A stretch of 64,000 nucleotides of DNA from Podospora comata (GCA_017354895.1 CP071495.1:1781001-1845000), one strand, 5' to 3'. Numbered from the stretch's first letter, positions 1 to 14,980 are shown. Program-made: numbers and translations. Notes: generated by a model not told the origin, from the letters alone.

Positions 1-707
1 AACAATACCCCAAAACCACACTCATCATCACCCACGACCACCCACACAAGGCATGCGCCGCGCTCTTCATAGCTCATTCATCCCATTATTTCAGCGAGGT
101 ATGTGTCTCTAGCATTCTGTTATTCTCTGAGGCCTGCTCAGAGCTCTGCGCGAGGAGTTTCGCACCGCAGCAACTGGCAGATCCAAGCAGCATCCCGTCT
201 CATATCAGATCCATCCCCTTCTCGACGTACCCGTCAACATCAAACACCCGACGGCTTTCCAGCCAATATCCGACACTACTAGTAGTTACTACACTACACG
301 TGTATTCTGGAAATCGCCTCGAACAGAGATTTCTTTGCATTTTCTACTACCTAGAATCTAGTAAGGCAAGCATCGTTTGTTTGGGGCATGACCGGGAGAC
401 TGCTGCAAGTGCCAGCCTCCAGTCGTCTCATCTCCGACCAGTCTTTGACCATTTCATCTCACGCACTTGAAATGGGTCACGTAGCTGGGCACTGTGCTTA
501 TCATAGCCCAATATCTTTGCTCCTCTGCCTAGCTCATATCCTCAAGCCTTCTGCCTTGTTTGCCCTTGGCACCTATCTTTTCACCTTCCTCGACACTACC
601 TCTGTTTATCTTCAAGACTCGTTGCTAACAAAAGCCAGACAAACTTGCCAAGTCTACAACACCTTCGCTTCGCCTCTTCCATTTGCTGGCCAGGTCCTCG
701 CGGCATC
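1..707 (+). other. Upstream region and leader of hda1
   Basis: Intergenic or 5' leader sequence before the HDA1 start codon. It is pyrimidine-rich and has a short open frame at 388-732 that overlaps the hda1 start and has no recognisable content. GT/AG pairs exist near 100, so a leader intron is possible, but none can be fixed. I see no other gene. Confidence 0.5.
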
Positions 708-3051
708 ATGGACGTTGACCAAGATGTTGTGATGGATGGGACCGCGGATGCGCCTTCTATACAGTCCGCGAATGGATACTCAGAACCAACGTCCAAGTCG
801 GGAGGGAGCTCTCTGGAGACACCAAATGGCCACAGCGCCGACAGCAGTGCCGAAGGGACATCTTCCAAGAGTGGCGAGCTTGGCTATCCTGAACGTTTCC
901 GACGAAAAGGGATCCTACCAACCGGTTGCTGTTACGATGACCGCATGAAGCTCCATGCCAACGCGGATTTCGGGCCAAACCCTCACCACCCAGAAGACCC
1001 ATCGCGTATCGAGGTCATTATGAGGATCTTCAAAAAGCACGGTCTCCTGTTTACGGGAACAGATGCCGAGCTCATCGATGTCATTAACAACAGACCAACC
1101 AGCTACATGTGGAGGATTCCTGCAAGGGAAGCGACAGAAGAAGAGATCCGTACTGTTCATAGAGTCGAACATTTCAACTGGGTCAAGGCTCTGTCCACCA
1201 AGACCACGCACGAACTCCGCGATATCTCAGCCATGATGGACCAAGGTCGCGAGTCCCTCTATGTTGGTAGTATGACATACGAGGCCTCTCTGATCTCGGC
1301 CGGTGGTGCCATCGAAACCTGCAAGGCTGTCGTTACCGGCACCGTCAAGAATGCCTTCGCTGTTATCCGACCACCAGGACACCACGCCGAGTACGACCAG
1401 CCTATGGGTTTCTGTTTGTTCAACAACGTACCGATTGCGGCCAAAGTCTGCCAGAAGGAGTACCCCGACATTTGCCGCCGCGTCATGATTCTCGATTGGG
1501 ATGTCCACCACGGCAACGGCATTCAGAACATGTTTTACGAGGATCCCAACATTCTCTACATATCTTTGCATGTTTACAAGAACGGAGACTTTTACCCAGG
1601 AAAGCCTGATAACCCCATGATTCCGGATGGCGGGATGGAGCAATGCGGTGCTGGAAACGGGCTCGGCAAGAACATCAACATCGCGTGGCACGACCAGGGC
1701 ATGGGCGATGGCGAGTACATGGCGGCATTCCAAAAGATTGTTATGCCAATTGGCCACGAGTTCAACCCCGACCTGGTTATCATCTCTGCCGGTTTCGACG
1801 CTGCCGCCGGAGATGAGCTCGGCGCTTGCTTCGTGTCGCCTGCCTGTTACGCTCACATGACACACATGTTGATGTCTCTGGCGGGCGGCAAGGTTGCCGT
1901 TTGTTTGGAGGGTGGTTACAATCTGATTGCCATCTCCAAATCGGCCCTGGCTGTCGCTCAAACCCTCATGGGCGAACCACCCCCGCAGATGCAGATTCCA
2001 AGAATCAGCAAGGAAGCCAGCAAAGTCCTGGCCAAGGTCCAAGCTTACCAGGCTCCCTATTGGGAGTGCATGCGGCCGGGCATCATCGACGTTACAGAGA
2101 TGACCAAGAACGACTCGTCTCGCCTGCACGACGTGATCAGATCATCACAAAAAGAGAAGTTATCCAAGTACGGCATGCTCCCGTTGTATATCCAACGAGA
2201 CATCATCTTTAGGTCATTTGAGAACCAAGTGTTGGTGACGAAGGGCGTGCAGTCCGCGAAGAAGCTGCTGTTGATTGTACATGACCCTCCCGAGCTGCAT
2301 GGGCAGCCGGATCCCCTTGATAACTCTCTCGAGCCACACAATTCTTGGGTCGTGAGTTTGCCTGTATCTTGTAGCAACCTGGAGAGATGACTAACTTTGT
2401 GCAGTCTGATGGTGTGGCCAAGTACATTGACTGGGCTTGCAACAATGACTTTGGGGTGATTGATATCAACGTCCCCCACTACATTACCCGAACAGACGAC
2501 ACGGAGCACTTCACCCCGAGAATGGACGAGAAGACTCTCCAAATGCATCTTCAAGAGCTGATGTGTTACATCTGGGACAACTACCTCCAGCTCTACGACG
2601 GGGCAGACGAGATCTACCTGATGGGGGTGGGTAATGCCTACCTCGGGATCAAGGTCCTATTGATCAACAGAAGTGAGTATTCCCCTCCATATCCCACGAC
2701 TACCACACTGCTAACTCTGATACAGACGTCCGCAACCGAATCGCTGGCATAGTAAACTTTGTGGACGGCAGTCTCCGGCCTGTCAAGTCGGACGTGGACG
2801 AGGACTTGTCGTCATGGTACAAGGACAACTCACAGGTCTATGTTGCCAACGACCACGCCTGCTGGTCGGACCCGGATCTTACTAGGAAGGTGATGAAGAG
2901 GCGGTTCGGGAATGCCATCAGGAGCGAGGTGAATGGGTTGGCGCCGATGATGAATAGGCATTTTAAGGATGTGCTGCGGTTTATTGCTGAGAAGGCGAGG
3001 AAGCTTCACGGGGGGGAGACGACGGAGGATGAGGGGAATAGGAGGGGGTGA
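708..3051 (+). CDS. hda1: Class II histone deacetylase HDA1 (HDAC plus Arb2 domain)
   Basis: Zinc-dependent lysine deacetylase of histone tails, the catalytic subunit of a nuclear HDA1-type corepressor. I place three exons, 708-2351, 2405-2672 and 2726-3051, joined by introns of 53 bp each (GTGAGT donors, CAG acceptors). Together they encode 745 residues. The deacetylase domain covers roughly residues 70-420. The general-base pair PPGHHAEY lies near 225, the zinc ligands DWDVHHGNG near 263 and SAGFDA near 361, and the substrate-tunnel LEGGYN near 400. The remainder, starting near YIDWACNNDFGVIDINVPHY, is the C-terminal Arb2 domain typical of fungal HDA1. The N-terminus is acidic and serine-rich. 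The start is the ATG at 708, because the frame above it has only a non-native extension into the leader. All catalytic residues are present and the length is normal, so it should be functional. The family assignment is very secure. Confidence 0.96.
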
Positions 3052-4419
3052 GGGGGTTGGTTTTTTCTTTCTTTTTTTTCTTTTTTTTTCTCTTTGTTTT
3101 TTTTTCCCCTCCATCAGAGAGCGAGGAGTGGCTGGGGTGGTGGATAACCGCAGCGTTGGCAAGGTTGGCTTTAACGGATGGGGGTAGGAGGGATGTGGAA
3201 GGTGGTGTTTGCTAGTACAGCGAGGGTAATATTTGGGATTAAGTGTATACTGGATCTAGCATTGAGTCGTCTGTTGTGTTTTTTATGATGTGGTGGTTTT
3301 GTGTGTTTTGCAATCATGCGTGGTGATGTTGGACGGGGGTGTTTGGCAAGCTGTGGATGAAATCACTGGTGCTGCAAAAGAAAGTCAAAAGGCCATCTTT
3401 CGAGATATATTTCTCTTTTTGAAAGGTATAAGTTAACCGTGATTACACAGGTGTGGGAATGGCAAGAACCCTAACCCTTTAAGGTGCAACAGAAAGGCTT
3501 ATCAGATTAAAAAGGGTTTTCTTGGCGGCGTCTGTGCCTCGTCGCGTCTGCGGCGCGCGCCACGCTGGACACAGAGAAAAATTGTGGGGCGCTGCTGGCT
3601 TTCTTGAACGACATTTGGGAAGAGCTGACTGCGAGGCTGAACCTTCTTGATATTGTTTGTGTGTTGTTTTGATAACGAACGTTTGAAGATTACGGAATTG
3701 AAGAGATATATTGATATCATGGAGCGTAGCAGGAGGTATGTGGGCTTTTCTTTGCGGTGCTGTTGTTGTTGGATCTCAAGTGAGATGGATGGGTGGCGGT
3801 GGGTGATATGGGGGAGCAGGATGGAGGAGTCATTGGGACAGTAGGGGGATGATGGAAGACAATAGGGATTGATGGGGTGGTTGGGAGGTATTGTTGATGT
3901 CGGCGTCGAGTGGTGTGCGGAGGGTTGGCGGTGTTGGGAGCAACTGGCAGCGGAGGGTTGTCGGTGCTGGGAGTAACTGGCAGCAGCATCGTCGGGTAAT
4001 GGGACGACGACGGGGCAGGGACATCGAAGGGGAGAGGTAATTCAAGGTCCCCATTGGGGGGATGAAAGTTTTTTTTTTCTGCCAACACGCAACGACAGCC
4101 TGGAGGAGATGTCTTGACAGCTTCGACCGCAACTTTCACCACCAACGACCTTCACATTGAAGACAGCATCTACTTGCGTCTACATCACATCAGTCTTCCA
4201 TCTCGGTCAGCCTCAGCCTTAGCGACGACTCACTTACACCATTACCCTCCTCGACTTGCTCACACCTGACCGCGCGAGGCTCTCATCTGTTGGTGTGTGC
4301 CGTCACCACCAGTCACAGGTTGACTAGACCTCTTCATCCTACATCCTACCAGAACACCGCGCTTCATCTACATTCGAGCAAGCGAGTATTATCTCATCAT
4401 CCCGACAGCTGCTTGGATC
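3052..4419. other. Intergenic region hda1 to next gene
   Basis: Holds the hda1 3' UTR (a T-rich tract near 3060-3110) and the promoter and leader of the next gene. A proline-rich open frame on the minus strand (3717-4145) is judged a composition artefact. A telomere-like CCCTAACCC motif occurs near 3470 but is a single short instance. Nothing else is seen. Confidence 0.4.
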
Positions 4420-4518
4420 ATGGCTTTCACCTTAGAAAAGGACCTCAATAGCCCGACATCCTTTCGTCTGTATCCTCAGTTGAACGACGAGCAGCCCACC
4501 GGCGAAGGGTTGTCCTGA
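4420..4518 (+). promoter_or_regulatory. Upstream ORF of 32 codons in the leader of the next gene
   Basis: ATG to TGA frame of 32 residues (begins MAFTLEKDLNSPTSFRLYP) about 400 bp before the main start. A clear 51-bp leader intron follows at 4645-4695 (GTAAGT donor, CTGAC branch, CAG acceptor), so the region is transcribed. The peptide looks protein-like rather than random. It may attenuate translation of the downstream gene. That role is inference only. Confidence 0.4.
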
Positions 4519-4919
4519 TCAGTCGTGTCATTCCCAACATCTATCACTTCATTGCGCCGCCCTTTCTCTCAATTCATTGGGTGAAAGCTACCTCGCACGG
4601 CGAGTATTTACCTCATCAAGTGGAAGATATCCATCTTGGAATATGTAAGTGTGCCTTCTTCCCTCTAGCAAATGCGTGGACTGACATTTCATCAGGTATT
4701 CCCAACCTCATCACGAAGCTCGCGAGCACACGACGCTTCCAGTATCAAACCTCCATTGACCCCCGCGCGCCCGTCACTCGAGCAAGCAATTTTTCGGTGA
4801 CCTACAAACTGAGCAGCGTGAGCAAACGACGCTTTTCGGCCCGTCATGCTTCTATTCCGGCTTCAAGTCTCCAAGAGTCGCCTTCGAACATTTTTTTTTC
4901 ACCGTTCAAGTCGAACAAC

Positions 4920-5692
4920 ATGACCCAACCGAGTCTTCCAAAGGTTATCTCGGAGTATCTCTCCAACATCAACATACAATCCCCCAAGGGCAATGTTCAG
5001 CCTGGCCCTGCTACCATCAACACTGCTATGCCCGCCCATACGGCCGTTGCTTCTACATCCAATGACGCTCCCAGCGCCGCTACCGTGGCAGCTCAGTCGC
5101 GCCTGGAGATGCGGCTCAAGTTCTGCTCGGGCGGTATTTTCGAGAAGATTGCAGGGGCTCCTCGGGCGTTCTTCAGAAACAATCGCTCAATGACTGATTC
5201 CCAGCTTGCCAAAGAGGTGGCTCGGATGGAGCTCCCGGTTGCTTATGAGAAGCCCGCTGTCACTAGTGTTTCTCTGCCTCCAGATGAGACCACCTCAACC
5301 ACCGAAGAGAACACGGCTGTTGATGTTGGCGCGTCAGCTTTGCCCATCAAGTCGATGAACACTGAAAGCTTCAAGGCTGCCACTGCTGGAACAAAGTTGC
5401 CTGGTCCAGTTGACAAGAACGTTGGATCGAAGCCAATCAACACGAACATCGCCCCAGCTCATATTGGCAACGCTGCTGCGATGGACGAGACTTTAAATCA
5501 GTTTCTTCTCGCAGCAGATCGGCCCATAAGCGTCACAAGTGGAGCTTTGACGAAGATGGGGAAGCTCTCGTCGACATCAAGCAGAGAAGTGAAGAGTTTT
5601 ATCGTCAGATAGAACCTGTCAGTCGCCGCACACGTCGCTCGGGATCCTCTTTCTATTACGTGGAGCTAGCTGTGGATGATGAGGAGTTGTAG
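4920..5692 (+). CDS. Hypothetical low-complexity protein with one apparent frame break
   Basis: I do not recognise the product. The first in-frame ATG after the leader intron is at 4920 and starts MTQPSLPKVISEYLSNIN. The reading is Ser/Thr/Ala-rich, with a more ordered piece near RLEMRLKFCSGGIFEKIAG. In its own frame it ends at 5612. Another frame that is clearly protein-like starts at about 5522 (HKRHKWSFDEDGEALVDIK, later SSFYYVELAVDDEEL) and ends at 5692. No plausible intron joins the two. A single missing C in the CCC run near 5522-5526 would make the frame continuous, so either the sequence has a homopolymer error or the gene is truncated. The expected product would be about 257 residues. 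It lies upstream of, and in the same direction as, the RS-rich gene, only 44 bp away. Confidence 0.55.
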
Positions 5693-5736
5693 GCGGGTCA
5701 TGGATTCATCAGCAACATCTGGTGATCAGAACGAAC

Positions 5737-7951
5737 ATGTCGACTTCGAGTTACTGGACCAAACAGGTGTCCATTTCGTGCAGACTTAGGTTTTATTAGG
5801 TGGAAGGATGACGGCGTGGGGAGTGAGTGGGAACCACTGCTATCAGTTCAGGGAGATTCTTTCAGGGAACTCGGTGAATTTTAGCTAGCTTAGCTCTCAG
5901 TGGAGCTCTCGTGGTTTTCACTTTTCATACGTCTTTCTTTTGTTCATGTGTTTTTTTCTTCGTATTTTTTGTGCCGATTTTTTTCTCGTTGATCAGGGCG
6001 TTGATACTGACGATCGCGACGACAGATACGAGGACGGCGAAGTCAGAAGGTACGGTGCAGGTGAATCTTATCGACCTTACAACCGTGACCGATCACCTCC
6101 CCCACGACCGCGCAGTCCCATGAGGGATCGCGGTCGCACCCCGCCGGGAGGTCCCGACAGCTATGTCCCCGGCAGACCGTCTCCTCGACGCAGGTCACGC
6201 AGTGTTGATCGCTTCCGCGACAGATCAAGAGATCGTGGTGCCCCTCAGCGTTGGCGTCGTAGCAGAAGCCGAGGAAGAACCGACTTGCATCGTGGTTCTC
6301 CAAGAAGAAGCCCAATGAGAAGATCGCCGCCTCCCCGGTTCATGTCTCCTCGGCGAGACGACCGGCGTGATGACCGGCGAGATGACCGGCGCGACATTGA
6401 CAGAAGAGACGATCGCCGAGATGACAGGCGATTTGACGACAGAAGAGATGATCGCAGAGACGACAGAAGAGATGATCGAGATGAGCGCCCTCGTTCTCCT
6501 CTCCCGCGTCGCGACTTGGACATCAGGTGAGCATAACTTTTTTATTTTCGACTTTTTGAGCAAGCTTTTAGTAACTCTTGTGTGGTAACAGACGCAGGTC
6601 CCGCTCGCCTTTTGACAGAGACAGAATTCGCCGAGACCGTTCTCCCCCTCTGAGACGTTCTCCTCCAGCCGGTCCCCGCGGCGGAGGTTCTTATCGTCCT
6701 CGCTCTCGTTCTCCGGAACGTCGAGACCCTCGCGATGACAGATATCCTCATGCTGCTTCGACCTTCCGTCGCCAGTCACCGCCGCCCCGGGATTCCGTCA
6801 ACACTTCGGTGATCAACTCTCGCAGCGGCTCTGGTAGATCCTCTCCGCGGCCTCCTTCTCGTCGTGGCCGGGACGATCGGTCTCGACCTCAGTCTCCCGC
6901 GCCCAGGTCTCCGCCTCGTCCGCCCTCCATGAGAGCGCCAACTCCCGTACAAACTTCGGCTCCTCCCCCGCCCAGAGAGACCCCCAGACAGGCCCCCCCG
7001 CAGCCCTCGCCACAGCAGCCTGTCCAGTTGACTATGCAGCCAGCCCCAAGGCCAGCGGCTACAGAGATCAATTCTACTCCCATGCGCTCTCCTCCCCGGG
7101 CCCCGGCAGCGCTTAGAGCCCCTCCCACCGGCCCGGCCGCCTCCCGCAACTTCACCTCCCCCGTGGCACCCATCCCGCAACACTCGACCCCTCAAATCCC
7201 CCCGAGCGGCCCAGCCCGGGATACTACTAGTCCTAGCATCCCGCCCTCCGGACCCCGCGGCTACATCGCTCCCTCCCCCAGAGGCAACTTCACCCCTCGC
7301 AACAGCATCGGCGGAGGAGGCCGCGGCATCAACCCTTCCTCCTCCTGGGGCCCGCCCAACTCTGTCTCTAGGAACAACAACCACCCCTCCCATCTTCCAC
7401 CTCGACAAACCTCCTCCCCTACCATCCCCACCCCGACCGGTCCCTCCTCCATCCCGACAGGTCCCCGCTCAGCAGGGGGTAGCATCTCGGGCCCCTCCCA
7501 CAACGGCCCCCCCTCCACCGGCGTAGCCTCCCCCTCCCCCTCCACCCCCTCCATCTCCCTCCCCCCTCCTACCGGCCCCTCCGCTGGTGTCAACACCAAC
7601 AGGCCGTTCAACCCCCCCACCGGGCCCGCCTTATCCTCCCCGCAACCCCCTCGCGCGACGCTGGCTCAGAATCTGATGAGCACCTTGCCCCCTCTCCTTC
7701 CCCCGGGCAGTGGCGGGAAATTAGACCTCTCAATGGCAACAATAGACGAGAAGGACCCCCACTACAGAAAAATGAAAGAAGACGAGGAAAGGCTGAGGGA
7801 GGAGTTGAAGGTGCGACAAGAAAAATTAAGGAAGAGCATGAGGGTGTGGGACCGGATGGAGAGGGAGAGTAAGGGGTGCGAGTTGAAGAGTGAGCTGAGT
7901 GAGAGGAGTTTGAGGGGGCTGAGTGGGGAGGGACAGGGAGGTGCTTTTTAG
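5737..7951 (+). CDS. Arginine/serine- and proline-rich nuclear protein (SR-type, unnamed)
   Basis: A 639-residue protein, probably nuclear and linked to RNA processing, judged from composition only. Proposed exons are 5737-5766, 5997-6526 and 6592-7951. The tiny first exon encodes MSTSSYWTKQ and leaves frame 0 into GVDTDDRDDRYEDGE. Its donor (GTGTCC) is weak and the intron long (230 bp), so the 5' end is uncertain. The second intron (6527-6591, GTGAGC, TAACAG) is firm and restores the frame in an RRSRSP run. The N-terminal third has RS/RRSP repeats and a run of DDRR units (about 6355-6490). The middle is Pro/Ser-rich with repeated PTGP and PPSGP motifs. The conserved end has a short charged coiled-coil segment (DPHYRKMKEDEERLREELK). 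No RRM or other folded domain is visible. It could be a fungal SRRM-like splicing cofactor. The coding status is secure, the function is not. Confidence 0.75.
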
Positions 7952-8062
7952 GCGGTTGGTTATGGGGGTGGTGATGGTGGAGGAATCATTGATGTGTAAG
8001 GTCAAGTTGACGATGGCTGTGTGGTCATGATAGCCAACGACATCTCACTGAAAAACAAGAGC

Positions 8063-8102
<40 letters not shown>

Positions 8103-8956
8103 GTGGGGTATTGTTCACCAAGAGAAGATGGTAATGGAGGGGGGGTGTTGTTGGGGGAGGGGAGAGAAAATTGGAAGGTGTTGTCTGCTGCTTTCTTACA
8201 CGACCGGGATGAACTGGTTGGGTTAGACCCCGTTGACATCAACGTGGTTGTCTCAGGAGATCAACAGCAAAGTGGACAACAAATGTGGTCAGGCAAAGCA
8301 GACAACAAACATGGAGAAATCATAGCTAAAGAGAAAGAAAGAGAGAAAGGAGAAAGGGCGTTGGTTTTTCGTGATGATTACTGTACATATTTTAATAGAG
8401 CTTGATGTAATAATCCTGTCGGGCTTTTCCAACTTGTGATCTGAGGTGGTTTCTTCTCTGCTGGACCCCAAGCTCGAAATAAAAATCATCCTGGCTCTAA
8501 CACCAGTCCCAACTTCCTAAGCAAGGATCATCCTTCCGTTGCCTTCCCCTCCACTCACCATGGTACGTGGTCTTCAAGATCCGGCATAGAGCTTGTGATT
8601 TCCTCAACTATCAAGGTTCAAAAGATACAGCACCAGATGCTGTGCTGATGGGGATGTGTTTCTACAGCTACGTACCAATGGCACCTTTTACACTACCACG
8701 GACAAACATCAACGAAAAGATGGACAACATATAAGGATCCTCGGGACCGTGGCGTCATCCAGTTCGCACAGCGCACAATCACAGTCAAGTAAAAACCACA
8801 AAATGTACTTCTAAAGCTTCATGGTATATTTTGCTACCTAGGCTCCAAACGCAACCCAAACCCATTTTCAGTCGAGCGTGACGTCTTCATCTAGGAAAAA
8901 GGGCACACAAAGCGCGCACCCATCACCAACTACAGTCTCGCGGGGACGCAACCGAG
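7952..8956. other. Intergenic region between convergent genes
   Basis: 3' flanks of the RS-rich gene (+) and of GAPDH (-). It contains a GA microsatellite at about 8068-8099 and an open frame over it that is not credible. An ATG followed directly by GTACGT near 8559 recalls genes with an intron right after the start codon, but no coding exon follows. Confidence 0.4.
8068..8099. repeat. (GA)n microsatellite
   Basis: About 16 uninterrupted GA units directly visible in the 3' flank of the RS-rich gene. Confidence 0.95.
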
Positions 8957-12637
<3,681 letters not shown>

Positions 12638-13178
12638 TTACAAGAACCTGTAAGGCCAACGTAGCTCCTCCTTCTTGAAATGCGTCTTGCCCGCCCTGGG
12701 AGCTGGTGGTGAAAAGTGGGAGATTGGAGATCGTTCACTTGATGAAGGGTCTCCCCCTGGTTGGGGAGGATAGGTAGGAAGAGGGCTTGTATGGGCAAAG
12801 ACGGCATTCGCCTGCTCCACGGTTTGTTCCAGTCGCCGCAAAGTTGAGCTTGTCTGGTTGATAGTGGGCCTGAGCTGGTGTGTAGCCGGTTGCTTTGGTG
12901 CGGACGATGGCTGTGCGTCTTGGTATGTTGACCCGCGAAGGGGTGGTGCGCCCTCTTGTTGTGTCCGATGGTTGAGTTTATCGGTCAAGGACTTCCTGAC
13001 GATGCAGGCTTACTTTGTTCTTGCTGGTACCTGTGGAGTAGGAAGCTGAGAGGTTGGCAATGGAGCTCTGGTGTGTTCGTTTCGGGATGGAAGGTAATAC
13101 GATGTCCCGCGAGGAGGAAAGGGGGGGAAGTGAGATGTAAGGAGTGATGGCAGGTACCGGCTGGTTAATTGTAAACAT
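12638..13178 (-). CDS. Small hypothetical protein, possibly mitochondrial
   Basis: Not a family I recognise. Two exons are proposed on the minus strand: 13178-13014 and 12952-12638, with a 61-bp intron (GTAAGC donor, acceptor ending AAGAG). This gives 159 residues with a continuous frame. The N-terminal part (PKRTHQSSIANLSASYSTG) is basic and hydroxylated with few acids and could be a mitochondrial targeting segment. The C-terminus ends in a distinctive basic and aromatic tail, THFKKEELRWPYRFL, the sort of short conserved end seen in small organelle assembly factors. I infer no function. An alternative ATG at 13202 lies inside the inverted-repeat element next to it, so the 5' end may have been altered by that element. 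The acceptor is unusual and the intron could be mis-placed. Confidence 0.45.
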
Positions 13179-13181
13179 GAG

Positions 13182-13590
13182 TCTATATAGAGAAGAGAAC
13201 ATTTATGCAGCCACTTATTTATCTTATCAGTTCCCCCCTCCCAACCTATCTACTTACCTTTTCTATAACATAGCAAAAGGCCTTAAAGGAAGATTAATAA
13301 AAGTTTAATTTATTTTTAAAGGCCTTTAAATTATTATTTAAAACCTATCAAGTATCTTAATAGCCTTTAAACAATCCTTTAGAACCCTTAAACTATCTTT
13401 TAAGCCCTTTAAACTATCTTTTAAGGCCTCTTGATTATCTTTTAATATACTTTAACTATCGCTTAGAGCCTATCAAAATATCTTCTAACCCTTAATCATC
13501 ATACTTCGCAATATAGTTAAATGTAATATTCAGGCGGGGTGTTGGTAATATGAATAGGGGGCTCCGCACAGGTTCTCTTCTATATAGAGA
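13182..13590. mobile_element. AT-rich MITE-like element with terminal inverted repeats
   Basis: A sequence of about 409 bp, much richer in A+T than its flanks. Its left end TCTATATAGAGAAGAGAAC (13182-13200) is the near reverse complement of its right end (13572-13590). Similarity continues inward for another 40-50 bp. The core (about 13260-13500) is built of degenerate units of about 20 bp around CTTTAAACTATCTTTTAA. There is no coding potential. I could not define a target-site duplication. It fits a short non-autonomous DNA transposon or a mutated repeat island. It sits exactly between two small minus-strand genes. Confidence 0.5.
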
Positions 13591-14230
13591 GGAGGTTTAT
13601 TGATGAGGTGAACATGCCTTCCCTTTGGTGCACTGCTTCTTGACCAGCTTCACACGGACCGGACTGACTGACTTCAAACCGCTTCATGGAAGTAGGAATA
13701 GCACGAGTATCTAACGAAGTCCATCCTGGATCTTGTGCTTCTCGGGGCCGGAGACATTTGTAGTGGTGATTCAAGAAGCTCTTGGTGAAAACGTCTGTTG
13801 ACGCTGTCTTTTTGGTCCCATCCACCACGGCATCTATGTTGCTTTGATGATCATACAGAAGGCCCCAGTCGGTCAATTGGCTCACGTCTTGAAGTGCTCG
13901 TTTCATCTCAGGCTTAGGCGCGCGGAAGTGATGATCGTCGGCAATCGCATCTCTCTTGGTGAGGTACTGGCCAATCTGTCGGTAGATCTCAGGGGGTAGG
14001 TACAGGAAAGCTTGACTGGTATTGTTCGAAGCGGGTATGATCTCGTTGTTGGCTGGTCTGGGTTTGCTGCCGCGTCCCCAGCCTGTGTCGAATCTTCTCC
14101 TGTCTGTCTTTGAGCTGGAATTGTGAAGGTTCGTCTGAGGGCTCGAGAGACGATCCTGATGGGTAGCTGTATGGTGCGGTAAAGGGGTTCTGCCGATGGT
14201 TTGGTTGAAAGGTCGGCTGAAGTACGACAA
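13580..14230 (-). CDS. Hypothetical protein with an F-box-like segment
   Basis: A single open frame of 216 residues. The only recognisable piece is LYLPPEIYRQIGQYLTKRDA near residues 75-95, which resembles the first helices of the F-box-like segments common in fungal proteins of unknown function. The rest (MKRALQDVSQLTDWGLLYDH, SFLNHHYKCLRPREAQDPGW) is ordered-looking but unassigned. A competing frame (14285-13989) covers the N-terminal part, so an upstream exon or a different start is possible. The stop codon lies inside the right inverted repeat of the AT-rich element, so the natural C-terminus may have been replaced by the insertion. If it is an F-box protein it would recruit substrates to an SCF ubiquitin ligase, but the match is short. 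Confidence 0.4.
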   Translation of the reverse strand: MSYFSRPFNQTIGRTPLPHHTATHQDRLSSPQTNLHNSSSKTDRRRFDTGWGRGSKPRPANNEIIPASNNTSQAFLYLPPEIYRQIGQYLTKRDAIADDHHFRAPKPEMKRALQDVSQLTDWGLLYDHQSNIDAVVDGTKKTASTDVFTKSFLNHHYKCLRPREAQDPGWTSLDTRAIPTSMKRFEVSQSGPCEAGQEAVHQREGMFTSSINLLSI

Positions 14231-14980
14231 AATGTTCGCCTGCTCTCATAGAGGACTCGTTGAAGGGTGCGAGGCTTGCTGCCATGAAGATGTCTATTCA
14301 TATATAATGGTCCCATCCCGAAAACCTGGCCATTCCAGGGCACTGGCCTGAACTGTCATTGCTGAAGTTTCAAATTGATATCGTCCGGAGTTGTGGAGGT
14401 GGTTTGAAGTTCCCAGAGATAGACTCTGGCTTCTTCTAGTTCGGCTTTTTCGTCTTCGGGAGTACTGGTGCGCTCGGGCTGCTCAATATGAGCGTTTACT
14501 CGCTGGTTTTTGGGTGTTACCCAGTTCATTCCGGCCGAAAAAGGCCGGCTCTGACGGTGAAGATGTGGAATTGATCCTCAGGTGCCCTATTTGGACATAT
14601 TGGCTTTTGCTGTGCCGACCCTGGTGATGATGGGTTTCATGACCTTAGTGCTACTGCGCCGAGACAACGGATGGGCCTTTCTCTGCGGACGACTTTGGGT
14701 GGAATGGGTCGTAGATGGTATGGTAAAAATTCTGAGGGTGCATCCGCCAAAATGCCCTCCTTTTTTCACTAAGCCTGGAGACGATGCCACAAGGAATGAG
14801 CTATCTACATATATCTACATCATCAAAAAGCTTCAATAAGGTACCTACCCACACAGTCACATGTCAGAAAAGACCATCGATCCAACCGCAGTGTCGCTGA
14901 TCACCACAAATCTACAATATCCTAGAATCCAATACTTGATTCCAAACCAAATTCAAACTTTAATCAGGGTGGTTGATGGG
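14231..14980. other. Intergenic, no gene seen
   Basis: Mixed-composition sequence with short open frames on both strands. Nothing supportable found. Confidence 0.3.

Noticed and set aside
596-2554. Long minus-strand frames opposite hda1 (for example 2129-1227)
   Set aside because: Mirror frames of a strongly codon-biased real gene; no motif and no splice support.
3470-3480. Telomere-like CCCTAACCC words (also near 52130 and 56705)
   Set aside because: Only one or two units each, so not telomeric or subtelomeric arrays.
3717-4145. 142-codon Pro/Thr/Ser frame on the minus strand
   Set aside because: Low-complexity composition over repeated CTGGCAGCGGAGGGTT-like sequence; no conserved features.
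4505-4700. TCC TGA at the end of the 32-codon uORF, like the ornithine decarboxylase antizyme frameshift site
   Set aside because: The +1 frame after TCC gives no antizyme domain either directly or across the leader intron, and the main downstream protein is unrelated.
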